This document shows, one piece after another, positions 45,400 through 52,508 of a stretch of DNA of 64,000 bases (position 1 is the stretch's first letter; the number at the start of each line of letters is the position of its first letter). The notes beneath the pieces were generated by a model, which saw only the letters and a program-made list of their open reading frames with translations, made no database searches and had not been told where the DNA came from. This stretch comes from Streptomyces albiflavescens (GTDB lineage: Bacteria > Actinomycetota > Actinomycetes > Streptomycetales > Streptomycetaceae). The stretch is taken from contig NZ_BMMM01000018.1 in assembly GCF_014645835.1 (NCBI RefSeq), positions 33,710-97,709 of the forward strand. The letters run 5' to 3'. The position numbers were made by a program, and so were the translations under genes.

Positions 45400-45936
45400 T
45401 CAGGACCTGCCGTCCATCAGCTCCCGGGCGTCGAGCGGCAGCCGCAGGCCGATGCGGCGGTGCATGGTGGCGAGCTCGCCCTCCAGGGGCGAGGGCGGCA
45501 CGGCCAGCACCGGACAGGCGGCGTGCGCGACGCAGTACCGGCCGACGGAAGGGAACAGGGCGCGGTGCACCCGGCCGCGGCACCCCGCGCCGATCACCAG
45601 GAGGTCGTCGGCCCGGTCGGCGGTCTCCACCAGGGCACGTCCCGTCGAGCCCCGTACGACCAGGCCCTGGAACGGAACCCCTGGCCCGGTTTCGCCGAAG
45701 GCCGTGCGCAGCGCGGTGAGCAGCCGCTCGCCCGCCTCCCGCCGGAAGTCGACCAGCGGAGACGGGTACATCCCGCGCCCATGGGCGGTGTCACCGCCGG
45801 GCGGCTGCCAGGCGGTGACGACCAACAGCTCGGCACCGGTACGACGCGCCTCGTACGCGGCCCGGTGCAGCGCCGCCAGACTGCCCAGCGACCCACTCAC
45901 GCCGGCGACGACGCGCAGCCGCTCCCTCTCACCCAT
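45400..45936 (-). CDS. universal stress protein
   Basis: 178 residues with one USP domain: VVAGVSGSLGSLAALHRA, VRGSTGRALVETADRADDLLVIGAG (split at SADDLLVIG), and the ATP-type end GCRGRVHRALFPSVGRYC plus HAACPVLAVP. ATG 45936. An array of the same repeats as at the K+ genes lies 80-147 bp upstream. USP domains also occur in KdpD, absent here. Confidence 0.9.
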   Translation of the reverse strand: MGERERLRVVAGVSGSLGSLAALHRAAYEARRTGAELLVVTAWQPPGGDTAHGRGMYPSPLVDFRREAGERLLTALRTAFGETGPGVPFQGLVVRGSTGRALVETADRADDLLVIGAGCRGRVHRALFPSVGRYCVAHAACPVLAVPPSPLEGELATMHRRIGLRLPLDARELMDGRS

Positions 45937-46015
45937 CGCTTGCTCACCCCTCGACGTACGCCCAGACGGACATTCGTCTCCCATGGAAGTGGCCGAGGCC
46001 CGCGGCGGACTGTGG

Positions 46016-46083
46016 TGCTGACGTTCGCCTGACGTCGGAGAGTCGGTTCATGACGCTCCTCTGACGCCGCGGGCACCCTGACG
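46016..46083 (-). promoter_or_regulatory. direct-repeat array upstream of the USP gene
   Basis: Minus-strand cores at 46059 (CGTCAGAG), 46048 (CGTCATGA), 46027 (CGTCAGGC) and 46016 (CGTCAGCA), giving 11-21-11, plus a fifth at 46076 (CGTCAGGG). Confidence 0.6.
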
Positions 46084-46104
46084 TCCCGTTTAGTGGGAGC
46101 GGCC

Positions 46105-46335
46105 GAGGTTGCGCAGTACGGCGACGTCCTGTTCGCCGTCTTCAAGACGGTGACCTACGTCGAGCACGCCGAACTCACCGCGACCAGCGAGGTCGTCGAC
46201 ACCGGCGCGATCATGGTCTTCGCCGGACCCGACTTCGTGGTGACCGTAAGGAACGGACACCACGGCTCCCTCGGCCCGCTGCGCGAGGACCTCGAAGCCG
46301 ACCCGCACCAGCTCGCCAAGGGCCCGGCCGCGGTG
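46105..46335 (+). pseudogene. corA: internal fragment of a CorA-type Mg2+ transporter gene
   Basis: About 77 codons: EVAQYGDVLFAVFKTVTYVE, HAELTATSEVVDTGAIMVFA, GPDFVVTVRNGHHGSLGPLR, EDLEADPHQLAKGPAAV. This matches the middle of the N-terminal domain of actinobacterial CorA. The gene start, the rest of the domain and the GMN membrane part are missing. It ends exactly where the minus-strand dehydrogenase fragment begins. Confidence 0.8.
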
Positions 46336-46571
46336 CCGGTGACACCGGCCCCGACGTCCTCGATCACTCCGGCAGCCTCGTAGCCGAGACCGGAAGGAAA
46401 GACCGGGTCGATGCCGTACTCGCCCAGCCGGAACATCGACTCCGCCCGGTTCAGCCCCAACGCCCGGGTGCGAATGAGGACTTCGCCCGGCGCCGGCACC
46501 GGGTCCGGTATCTCCTCCAGGCGCAGGACCTCAGGTCCGCCGGTCTCATGGAAACGGACGGCTCGGCTCAT
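46336..46571 (-). pseudogene. 5' fragment of a zinc-type alcohol dehydrogenase gene
   Basis: About 78 codons from ATG 46571: SRAVRFHETGGPEVLRLEEI, GLNRAESMFRLGEYGIDPVF, PSGLGYEAAGVIEDVGAGV. It is a paralogue of the intact dehydrogenase at 47566-48576 (MARLVQFDRLGGPEVLTLRD). It stops at the corA fragment, where its reading frame continues in antisense corA sequence. Confidence 0.8.
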
Positions 46572-46860
46572 GATGTGACTCCTTGGTGCTCTCAGAAGGG
46601 GCTTCGACCGTCCGTCGGGCGATACGGCCCTGCGGGCGACGAAGAGTGGGTACGCCGAGCCGGCGTACGCGCGATGGTGAGCGCGGCCCTCGGGTGTCCG
46701 CAGGGAGCGGTGGCCGGGCGCTGAGGGCGTGAGGCGCTGCAGGGCGATGGGGCACGGCTGCTCTCTGCGTCTTGGCGCTCGGAGAGCCGGCGTCGTGAGG
46801 GTTGGTGCGTTGGTCGGGGCTGGTTGCTGGTCACCACCGGACCGCACTGCCCGGGCGGTC
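46572..46860. other. intergenic region, no recognised gene
   Basis: 289 bp between the dehydrogenase fragment and the MBL gene. Short frames only. I see no promoter or repeat of note. Confidence 0.4.
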
Positions 46861-47499
46861 TCAGATTTCGACAGACTCGCCGATGGCCAGCTTGGCGTAG
46901 GCGAGGCCGGGCACGAGCGTGTCGAAGAAGCCGCCGACGATGGCGCGGCCGGCGTCGCTCAGCAGGGCGTCGTGTGTGTTGAACGCGCGGGACGCGCCGA
47001 CCGCACGGGCGTAGTCGAAGATCTGCGTGGAGTTCGCCCACGGTGCGTGGGAGAGCAGCAGGAGGGTGTCGATCTTCCGTTCCGGGAGGGTGAACGCGTC
47101 GCCGGGGTAGAAGAGCTTGCCGTCGTCGAGGACGAAGCCGATGTTGCGGGAGTTGGGCAGCTCCGGATGGATCGGGGCGTGCCACTGACCGTGGGCCTCG
47201 ACTTCGAATCCGGCCGCGGTGAAGGTGTCGCCGTGCGTGACGGCATTGACCCGGCCCGCGCCGAGCCCGTCGAGCTGCTTGGCGACATCCGGATTGGTCC
47301 AGATGCGCAGCCCGGGGTTGACCTCGGCGGCGGCGCGCAGATTCTCCTCGACGAAGTGGTCGTAGTGCTCGTGGGTCACCAGGACGGCGTCGGCGCCGTC
47401 AAGGGCTTCGGGCTCGGTGAGTGCCCCGGGGTCGATGACCAGAGTCTGGCCGTCCTTCTCCAGACGGACGGCGGCATGGCCGAACTTGGTGAGTCGCAT
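46861..47499 (-). CDS. MBL-fold metallo-hydrolase (UlaG-like)
   Basis: 212 residues. Metallo-beta-lactamase fold: MRLTKFGHAAVRLE, metal motif THEHYDHF, then HGQWHAPIHPEL and YPGDAFTLPE. It resembles L-ascorbate-6-phosphate lactonase-like proteins of unknown substrate. ATG with AAGGAG upstream. Downstream member of a minus-strand set with the dehydrogenase and ArsR genes. Confidence 0.88.
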   Translation of the reverse strand: MRLTKFGHAAVRLEKDGQTLVIDPGALTEPEALDGADAVLVTHEHYDHFVEENLRAAAEVNPGLRIWTNPDVAKQLDGLGAGRVNAVTHGDTFTAAGFEVEAHGQWHAPIHPELPNSRNIGFVLDDGKLFYPGDAFTLPERKIDTLLLLSHAPWANSTQIFDYARAVGASRAFNTHDALLSDAGRAIVGGFFDTLVPGLAYAKLAIGESVEI

Positions 47500-47513
47500 G
47501 ACGCTCCTTCTCT

Positions 47514-47547
47514 TGGACTTGGTGCTCGCGTGGACTTGGTGCTCGCG
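47514..47547. repeat. 17-bp tandem duplication
   Basis: TGGACTTGGTGCTCGCG occurs twice back to back, between the dehydrogenase stop and the MBL start. Confidence 0.8.
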
Positions 47548-47565
47548 GTAGGTCGGGGAGAAGGT

Positions 47566-48576
47566 TCAGGAGGACGTGGCGTCGTCGTGGGTGACGGTGA
47601 CGACGATCTTGCCGACCTGGCCGTTGGCCTCCATGTAGCGGTGCGCGTCGGCGATGTCCGCGAGGTCGAAGGTGCGGTCGACGACCGGGGTGAAGGACCC
47701 CGAGGCCAGGCCCGCGTTGACGAACGCGACCGCGCGGCGTAGCCGCTCGGGGTTCGTGGTGATCTCGAAGAGGGTGTACGTGCTGCTGGTCAGCGCGGGG
47801 AAGGACTGCGCGTTGGGCAGCGGGGTGGGGCGCGGGTCGAGGGCGCCGTAGACGACCAGGCTGCCGCCGGGTGCGATGCCCTGGGCGAGGGTCTCGACGC
47901 CGGGGCCGGCTACGGGATCGAAGGCCAGACGGACGCCTTCGCCGCCGGTGATCTCCTTGATGCGGGCGGGGAGGTCCTCCTCGTCGGTGACGATGACGTG
48001 CGCCGCACCGGCGTCCAGGAGGCGCTGCTTCTTGCCGGCGCCACGCGTGGTGGCGATCGGGATCGCACCGACATGCCGGGCGACCTGGATCGCGGCCAGG
48101 CCCACGCTGCTGGAGGCGGCGGTGATCAGCACATGGTCGCCCGGGCGCACCTGGCCGGACTCGGCGAGCGGCCCGTAGGCAGTGATGTAGGCCATCCACA
48201 CGGCGGCGGCCTGGACGGGGTCGATGTCTGCGGGGCGAGGCACAACGGCCGAGGCGGGAACGATGACATGGTCGCCGTACGTGCCGTACTCGCTCTGCAG
48301 GAACGCCGGCACGACCGCGACCAAGTCCCCCTCGGCGAGGTGGGTCACGCCCTCGCCGACGGCCTCGACCACGCCCGCGGCCTCGTAACCGAGCGTGGAG
48401 GGGAAGACCGGCTGGTAGAAGTAGCCGCCCTCGCGGTACATGATCTCAGCCCGGTTCAGGCCGATCGCGTCGACGCGGATCCGCACCTCTCCCGCTCCCG
48501 GAGCGCCCACCTCCACGTCGCGGAGGGTGAGGACCTCGGGGCCGCCGAGCCGGTCGAACTGTACGAGTCTTGCCAT
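47566..48576 (-). CDS. zinc-dependent alcohol dehydrogenase-like (MDR) protein
   Basis: 336 residues. GroES-like domain with IGLNRAEIMYREGGY and LGYEAAGVVEAVGEGV, then the NADP-binding domain with LITAASSSVGLAAIQVARHVG. No full catalytic-zinc ligand set, so it is probably a quinone-reductase-type MDR. ATG 48576. The fragment at 46336-46571 is a broken paralogue. An inverted repeat of GTTCGA and TCGAAC (48652-48698), lying between this gene and the upstream ArsR gene, is a possible operator. Confidence 0.9.
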   Translation of the reverse strand: MARLVQFDRLGGPEVLTLRDVEVGAPGAGEVRIRVDAIGLNRAEIMYREGGYFYQPVFPSTLGYEAAGVVEAVGEGVTHLAEGDLVAVVPAFLQSEYGTYGDHVIVPASAVVPRPADIDPVQAAAVWMAYITAYGPLAESGQVRPGDHVLITAASSSVGLAAIQVARHVGAIPIATTRGAGKKQRLLDAGAAHVIVTDEEDLPARIKEITGGEGVRLAFDPVAGPGVETLAQGIAPGGSLVVYGALDPRPTPLPNAQSFPALTSSTYTLFEITTNPERLRRAVAFVNAGLASGSFTPVVDRTFDLADIADAHRYMEANGQVGKIVVTVTHDDATSS

Positions 48577-48705
48577 GGCGCATCCGTCCTTGGGACAGGG
48601 GTGGGTGACGTGCACCGAGTCGGCTCGGTGTCACTACCCACCCTGCCCCAAGGTTCGATGGCCGTCAAATTTCGACAGTGGTCGAACTTAGGCCTCTCGG
48701 GCTGC

Positions 48706-49068
48706 CTAACCCGCCTCCTCCGCGAGGGAGGCGGCCAGCACGGCCGACAGCAGGCCGGGGAACCGCTGTTCCATCTCGTCGGTGCGCAGCGTGTTCATCT
48801 TCGTCGTGCCGACGTAGTACTGCCGGATCACACCCGCCTCGCGCAGCACGTTGAAGTGGTGCGTGAGCGTCGAGAGCGACACCGGCGCATCGAAGGTGCC
48901 GCAGCTCTTGTCCTCACCGGCCCGGACCAGCTGCGACACCACCATGCGCCGCACCGGATCCACCAGGGCCTCCAGGACCTGCTGCAGCGAAACCTCCGAC
49001 AGGTCGGGGTGCTCCACTGTCCGGGCGGCGGTGCGGGGGCGGGCCACGGTAACTCCTTGAGACGGCAT
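48706..49068 (-). CDS. ArsR-type transcriptional regulator
   Basis: 120 residues. Winged helix: EALVDPVRRMVVSQLVRAGE, then SLSTLTHHFNVLREAGVIRQ and a wing with YYVGTTKMNTLR. The Cys of KSCGTF could be a sensor. It sits between an ArsC-like gene (8 bp upstream) and the dehydrogenase gene, probably regulating the latter. The metal or other ligand is unknown. Confidence 0.88.
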   Translation of the reverse strand: MPSQGVTVARPRTAARTVEHPDLSEVSLQQVLEALVDPVRRMVVSQLVRAGEDKSCGTFDAPVSLSTLTHHFNVLREAGVIRQYYVGTTKMNTLRTDEMEQRFPGLLSAVLAASLAEEAG

Positions 49069-49076
49069 CGATGCGG

Positions 49077-49514
49077 TCAGGCCATAGTACGACCACCATC
49101 AAAGAATGGGTCGGCCTCCAGAATCGCTCGCGCCGGTGATCGCTGCACCCGAAGGCGGACGCAAGGGGGGCGCAGGCCACGCACGCGGCGCTCGATTTCG
49201 TCGCGGATCGGGCGCACGGCCTCGACGCCCTGGCCGGCCGGGTCCTCCAGCTGCCAGTCCAGGTATCGCTTGCCGGGGAAGACGGGGCAGGTGTCGCCGC
49301 AGCCCATGGTGATGGAGACGTCCGACTCCTTGACCGCGTCTACGGTGAGGATCTTCGGGACCTCGGCAGAGATGTCGATGCCGACCTCGGCCATGGCCTC
49401 GACGGCGGCGGGGTTGACCTGCTTGCCCGGGTTGGAGCCGGCGGAGCGGACCTCGACACGGTCAGCGACGGGTTTCTTGCATGCGTCACAGATGGCGAGA
49501 AGCTCGTGCGTCAA
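49077..49514 (-). CDS. ArsC-like protein lacking the catalytic loop
   Basis: 145 residues from TTG with GGAGGG upstream. From residue 18 it matches thioredoxin-coupled arsenate reductases (DRVEVRSAGSNPGKQVNPAA, ITMGCGDTCPVFPGKRYLDW, DPAGQGVEAVRPIRDEIERR). The family N-terminus with the CX5R phosphate loop (usually VHNAGRSQMA) is replaced by MTHELLAICDACKKPVA. The C-terminal 30 residues also differ (frame change after RRVRGL). So reductase activity is unlikely; it may be a decaying gene or a repurposed protein. Confidence 0.8.
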   Translation of the reverse strand: MTHELLAICDACKKPVADRVEVRSAGSNPGKQVNPAAVEAMAEVGIDISAEVPKILTVDAVKESDVSITMGCGDTCPVFPGKRYLDWQLEDPAGQGVEAVRPIRDEIERRVRGLRPPCVRLRVQRSPARAILEADPFFDGGRTMA

Positions 49515-49539
49515 GGCGTTCCCTCCAACGGGTGTGCGG

Positions 49540-49905
49540 CTACTTCGAGGCGTCCTCGATGGCCTCGAAGATGTCGGCGTCGGTCTCCTTCTGCCAGTCG
49601 GGCAGGTCGGGCCAGTCGGCGACGTATCCGGGCTTGGGGTTCTCGAAGTGCTTGTACATCTGGGCGGTCCAGCAGGTGGCGACGAAGCGGCTCTTCTGCT
49701 CGCGGGTGAGACGGGAGGCGTGGCGGTCGCTGCGGTCGAGGAACTGTCGCACCTGGTCGAACACCGCGCCGGCGGCCTGGCGCTCCCACTCCGGGGTCTC
49801 TTCCCAGGGGGTGATGTAGCCGGGCTTGGGTTCGCCAGGGAAGTGCTTTCGAACGCCGGTGATCCAAGCCTCGCGGAACACTCGTGCGCCCTCGATCTGC
49901 GACAT
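49540..49905 (-). CDS. hypothetical protein with two PKPGY repeats
   Basis: 121 residues. Two related halves: HFPGEPKPGYITPWEETPEW near residue 21 and HFENPKPGYVADWPDLPDWQ near residue 86, each followed by an acidic/amphipathic helix with a conserved Phe. Trp- and Pro-rich, no signal peptide or membrane helix. ATG 49905 with GGGGAAGG upstream; 15 bp after the XRE-TPR gene, so co-transcribed with it. I do not know the family. Confidence 0.75.
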   Translation of the reverse strand: MSQIEGARVFREAWITGVRKHFPGEPKPGYITPWEETPEWERQAAGAVFDQVRQFLDRSDRHASRLTREQKSRFVATCWTAQMYKHFENPKPGYVADWPDLPDWQKETDADIFEAIEDASK

Positions 49906-49919
49906 GCCTTCCCCTCTCG

Positions 49920-51176
49920 TCACGTCGTGCACAGTGCGTCGATCTCGGCGCCCAGTTCGACCACACGGGCGTCGCGGGCGAGGGGGCCGAGGTCGGTTCG
50001 TAGCCCCTGGAGTTTACGGGCGACGTAGCCGGAGGACGTCGCTTGGGCGAGCTGCAGGGCCTCGCGGCCGTAGACGAGGACCTGGTCCGGATCGTGGCGC
50101 TTGGCGCCGATGGAGGCGAGGTCGGTCAGGACTGCGCCGCGTCGCCGGAAGGACTGCCCGGAAGCGAGTACGTCCTGGCTCAAAGCAGTGCTGAGGGCCT
50201 TCTCGGCGAGGTCGAGGCGGCCGAGCTGGAGGTAGCGGGCGCCGCGTTCCTCGGCGAGGCGGGAGCCGTCGAAGCGCAGCCAACCACCGTTGTGGCCCCG
50301 ACTGTTGAGGTCCGTGACCTTCTCTGCCTCGTCCAAGGCGCGCTCGCAGGCGGACAGGTTCCCGAGTCCGGCGTACGCCTCGGCCTGAACGGAGGCGACC
50401 CAGTGTCGGGTGGACAGGGAGCTGTCTCCTCGCCGCGCCACCCTCTCAGCAGCCGAGAGTGCGGTGGCGGCCTCGGTGTAACGCCGTTCGTAGAGGTCGA
50501 CGTATGCGTGTCGGACCAGGGCGCATGCCCAGAGGTCGTAGGACTTGGCTTCCTTGCTGGCGGAGGCTGCGAGCGTGTAGGAGGCTGCTGCGTCGGTGTA
50601 GCGGTTGCCGTCGAAGGCCAGTTCGCCGGCGAGCTGGAAGAGGTCGCCGGCTGCGCCGCACAGGGCCTGGGATTCAGTCGTCGGCTGGCCGTCGAGGGTG
50701 TCGTTGAGTGCAGTGAGCTGGTCGCGGACGATCGGGTACACGGAGCCCTTGGCGCGGGCAAGTTGGTACACCTGCCACAGGTGGCCGTTCATGCGGAGGA
50801 AGTCCTCGGACGTTCCGCGTCGCGCTCCGTCGGTGAGGGCGGCGCTCTCGTCGTCCGGGAGGGCCACCAGGGCGCTGGTGACGGCTATGGCGCGCAGAAA
50901 CTGGCGTCGGATCATGTCGTCGGGGTCCCCTGAGCCGTGGTGGTCGCGAGGCGGCGACCCTGCCGACTCGGGACGGGCTGCTTGTGGCTGTCCCACCAAG
51001 GTGTCGAGTTCGTCAAGGTCGAGGTGCAGCAGCTCGGCCAGCCGTGGCCGTAATGGCGGCTGGGGTGTGGTGTTCCGAGTCTCCCAGCGCCCGATCGTGC
51101 GCCGGTCGACGCCGAGGGCGTGCGCGAGCTCTTCCTGACTGTAGCCCAGCGCCCTGCGCCGCTCCGCAAGCCCCAT
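49920..51176 (-). CDS. XRE family regulator with TPR domain
   Basis: 418 residues. HTH at residues 3-55 (RRRALGYSQEELAHALGVDR, RTIGRWETRNTTPQP), a hydrophobic segment near 90-105 (RRQFLRAIAVTSALVALP), then TPR-like helical repeats to the C-terminus. Such regulators are common in Streptomyces next to small-gene and peptide loci and may respond to a peptide or nucleotide. It is divergent from the small-gene nest beginning at 51343, so it may control the peptide cluster (inference). Confidence 0.88.
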   Translation of the reverse strand: MGLAERRRALGYSQEELAHALGVDRRTIGRWETRNTTPQPPLRPRLAELLHLDLDELDTLVGQPQAARPESAGSPPRDHHGSGDPDDMIRRQFLRAIAVTSALVALPDDESAALTDGARRGTSEDFLRMNGHLWQVYQLARAKGSVYPIVRDQLTALNDTLDGQPTTESQALCGAAGDLFQLAGELAFDGNRYTDAAASYTLAASASKEAKSYDLWACALVRHAYVDLYERRYTEAATALSAAERVARRGDSSLSTRHWVASVQAEAYAGLGNLSACERALDEAEKVTDLNSRGHNGGWLRFDGSRLAEERGARYLQLGRLDLAEKALSTALSQDVLASGQSFRRRGAVLTDLASIGAKRHDPDQVLVYGREALQLAQATSSGYVARKLQGLRTDLGPLARDARVVELGAEIDALCTT

Positions 51177-51342
51177 GCCGCCCCCTTTCCACGTTCCTGT
51201 CCGTGTCTACCCTGGCGGCGCTGATCTGTCCCATGAGTGTCCCAGGACTGCCTCATGGATGCCGTGGTCCGCGCCAACTCGCTCCGGTTTTCTGGATGTT
51301 GTCAGCCACGACAACGGTGGACACCGGAGAAGAGGTGCGGGC

Positions 51343-51714
51343 ATGGGAACACACAGCGCCATGTCGTCCGAGGCGGCGCAATTCCCGATCGTCCTGGAGG
51401 CGGTCGACGAGAGCGTGGCCACGGCGCTTGCCGTCGGGCTGGCGATGCCCGATCGCCCGGTGATCGACGCGACGACCCGGGACCTGGTCAGCCACCTCAG
51501 AGCGCTGATGGCCGAGGACCTCGGCTTCGACGAGGACCCCGCCGTGCAGGCGCTGTTCCGAGAGGGCTACCGGGTCCTCGACCTGATGCGCCGGCCGACT
51601 GCGGAGTCCACCCATTTCGGCGCATACCAGTACATGCGCGACGTCGGCCTGCTGACCAGGCGCTTCGCCGACGTCTACCGCGAGACGCAAGAACAGGACG
51701 AAGCCGATGCCTGA
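51343..51714 (+). CDS. hypothetical protein, possibly DUF6415-like
   Basis: 123 residues, mostly helical: AVDESVATALAVGLAMPDRP, VIDATTRDLVSHLRALMAED, FREGYRVLDLMRRPTAESTH. No signal peptide. ATG with GAGGTG upstream. First gene of a plus-strand unit divergent from the XRE-TPR regulator; the next gene starts inside its 3' end (8-bp overlap). Resembles small proteins seen near Streptomyces natural-product loci; function unknown. Confidence 0.75.
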   Translation: MGTHSAMSSEAAQFPIVLEAVDESVATALAVGLAMPDRPVIDATTRDLVSHLRALMAEDLGFDEDPAVQALFREGYRVLDLMRRPTAESTHFGAYQYMRDVGLLTRRFADVYRETQEQDEADA

Positions 51715-51853
51715 CGAAGCCCCCACCGATCTGCCCTTGCGCCGGCGTGGAGCGACATTGCCCGAGCAGGAAAGGGCACGGCGCCTCTTCATCAGCCCAC
51801 CCGGCCTCCCGCCCTTCGTCCGGCAACCCGAGAAGGGCCACCGCGAGCAGTGA
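51707..51853 (+). CDS. 48-residue basic protein
   Basis: MPDEAPTDLPLRRRGATLPE..., ending RQPEKGHREQ. Starts within the 3' end of the previous gene (ATGCCTGA overlap) and stops within the start of the next (GTGA), so it is translationally coupled on both sides. No recognised family. Confidence 0.6.
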   Translation: MPDEAPTDLPLRRRGATLPEQERARRLFISPPGLPPFVRQPEKGHREQ

Positions 51854-51942
51854 AGAAACACATCACGGCCCAGCTCATGTACGTCGTCTCGGTCCTTGCG
51901 CTCGGCGTCTCGATCACGCTCGCGGTGTCGCGAGAATGGTGA
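51850..51942 (+). CDS. 30-residue single-span membrane peptide
   Basis: GTG start in a GTGA overlap. MKKHITAQL followed by a hydrophobic helix (MYVVSVLALGVSITLAV) and SREW. Too short for usual gene calling, but the overlaps on both sides support it. Confidence 0.6.
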   Translation: MKKHITAQLMYVVSVLALGVSITLAVSREW

Positions 51943-52061
51943 GACAGGGAAGCAACAGGGGCCGCGGTCCCTACGGCTGGCGGCAGTGGCTGCTGTCAGC
52001 CCTGATCATCGCCTCCACCTCACCGGTCGCCTGGGCCTTCTGGTACTTCGACCGCTCCTAG
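51936..52061 (+). CDS. 41-residue single-span membrane peptide
   Basis: ATG 51936 overlaps the previous gene by 7 bp. A basic N-terminus (RQGSNRGRGPYGWRQW), then a helix (LLSALIIASTSPVAWAFWYF) and DRS. Last gene of the overlapping nest; a large hairpin follows. Confidence 0.6.
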   Translation: MVRQGSNRGRGPYGWRQWLLSALIIASTSPVAWAFWYFDRS

Positions 52062-52084
52062 CCCTCGATGGGCACTCGCTGACT

Positions 52085-52167
52085 CCCGCTCTGGCCGCGC
52101 GAGCCCTCAGGAAGACCCGGCTCCCCACCGGGGCGGGCTCAGCAACTCCCCAGCGGCCAGAGCGGGA
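52085..52167 (+). terminator. long stem-loop after the small-gene nest
   Basis: 15-bp perfect arms TCCCGCTCTGGCCGC and GCGGCCAGAGCGGGA, with a nested GC hairpin in the 53-nt loop. Likely terminator; the remaining 150 bp to 52321 should carry the promoter of the peptide gene. Confidence 0.6.
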
Positions 52168-52321
52168 TCCCACCACGGCGCAACCGGCACCCTGCCGACG
52201 TGGCAGCAGCACCCCCCAATGAACCCCCGTCCTGGTCGCCGGATCTGCTCGCGGCCGGGACGGGTCCAGGGCTCCGCAGTTCGCGGGGCTCGTCCACTCA
52301 CTCCGTAGGAGAGGAACAGCC

Positions 52322-52438
52322 ATGAACATCGACGAACTTTTCACCGGCGACCTGGTCACCGGTGTCCCCAGCATGGACGCGGCGCTGCTCGACAAGATGC
52401 CCGGCGGCGGCGACAACAACGGCGACCACTGCAGCTGA
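52322..52438 (+). CDS. candidate precursor peptide of a peptide-modification cluster
   Basis: 38 residues: acidic leader-like part MNIDELFTGDLVTGVPSMD, then AALLDKM and a Gly/Asn/Asp-rich C-terminus PGGGDNNGDHCS. Excellent ribosome site AGGAGAGGA. Its size, the leader/core-like layout, a Gly-Gly before the end, a single Cys near the C-terminus and the modifying-enzyme genes that follow all suit a RiPP precursor. Separated from the next gene by a hairpin that could let the peptide be made in excess. No known family recognised. Confidence 0.7.
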   Translation: MNIDELFTGDLVTGVPSMDAALLDKMPGGGDNNGDHCS

Positions 52439-52453
52439 TCAGCCCGTGAGTCC

Positions 52454-52484
52454 GGTGGAGCAGGGCCGAGCGTCCTGCTCCACC
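52454..52484 (+). terminator. intercistronic hairpin after the peptide gene
   Basis: An 11-bp perfect stem GGTGGAGCAGG against CCTGCTCCACC, loop of 9, no U-tract. It lies 16 bp after the peptide stop and 25 bp before the next start; suits partial termination or 3'-end protection. Confidence 0.65.
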
Positions 52485-52508
52485 GCCCCATGACTGAAGG
52501 GGAAGCAG

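Noticed and set aside
46105..46383. functional 97-residue protein from the plus-strand frame at 46093
   Set aside because: It is a corA fragment that runs into antisense dehydrogenase sequence; no good ribosome site.
52219..52308. 29-codon frame MNPRPGRR upstream of the peptide gene
   Set aside because: No ribosome site, Arg/Pro-rich composition as in random high-GC frames, ends within the ribosome site of the peptide gene.
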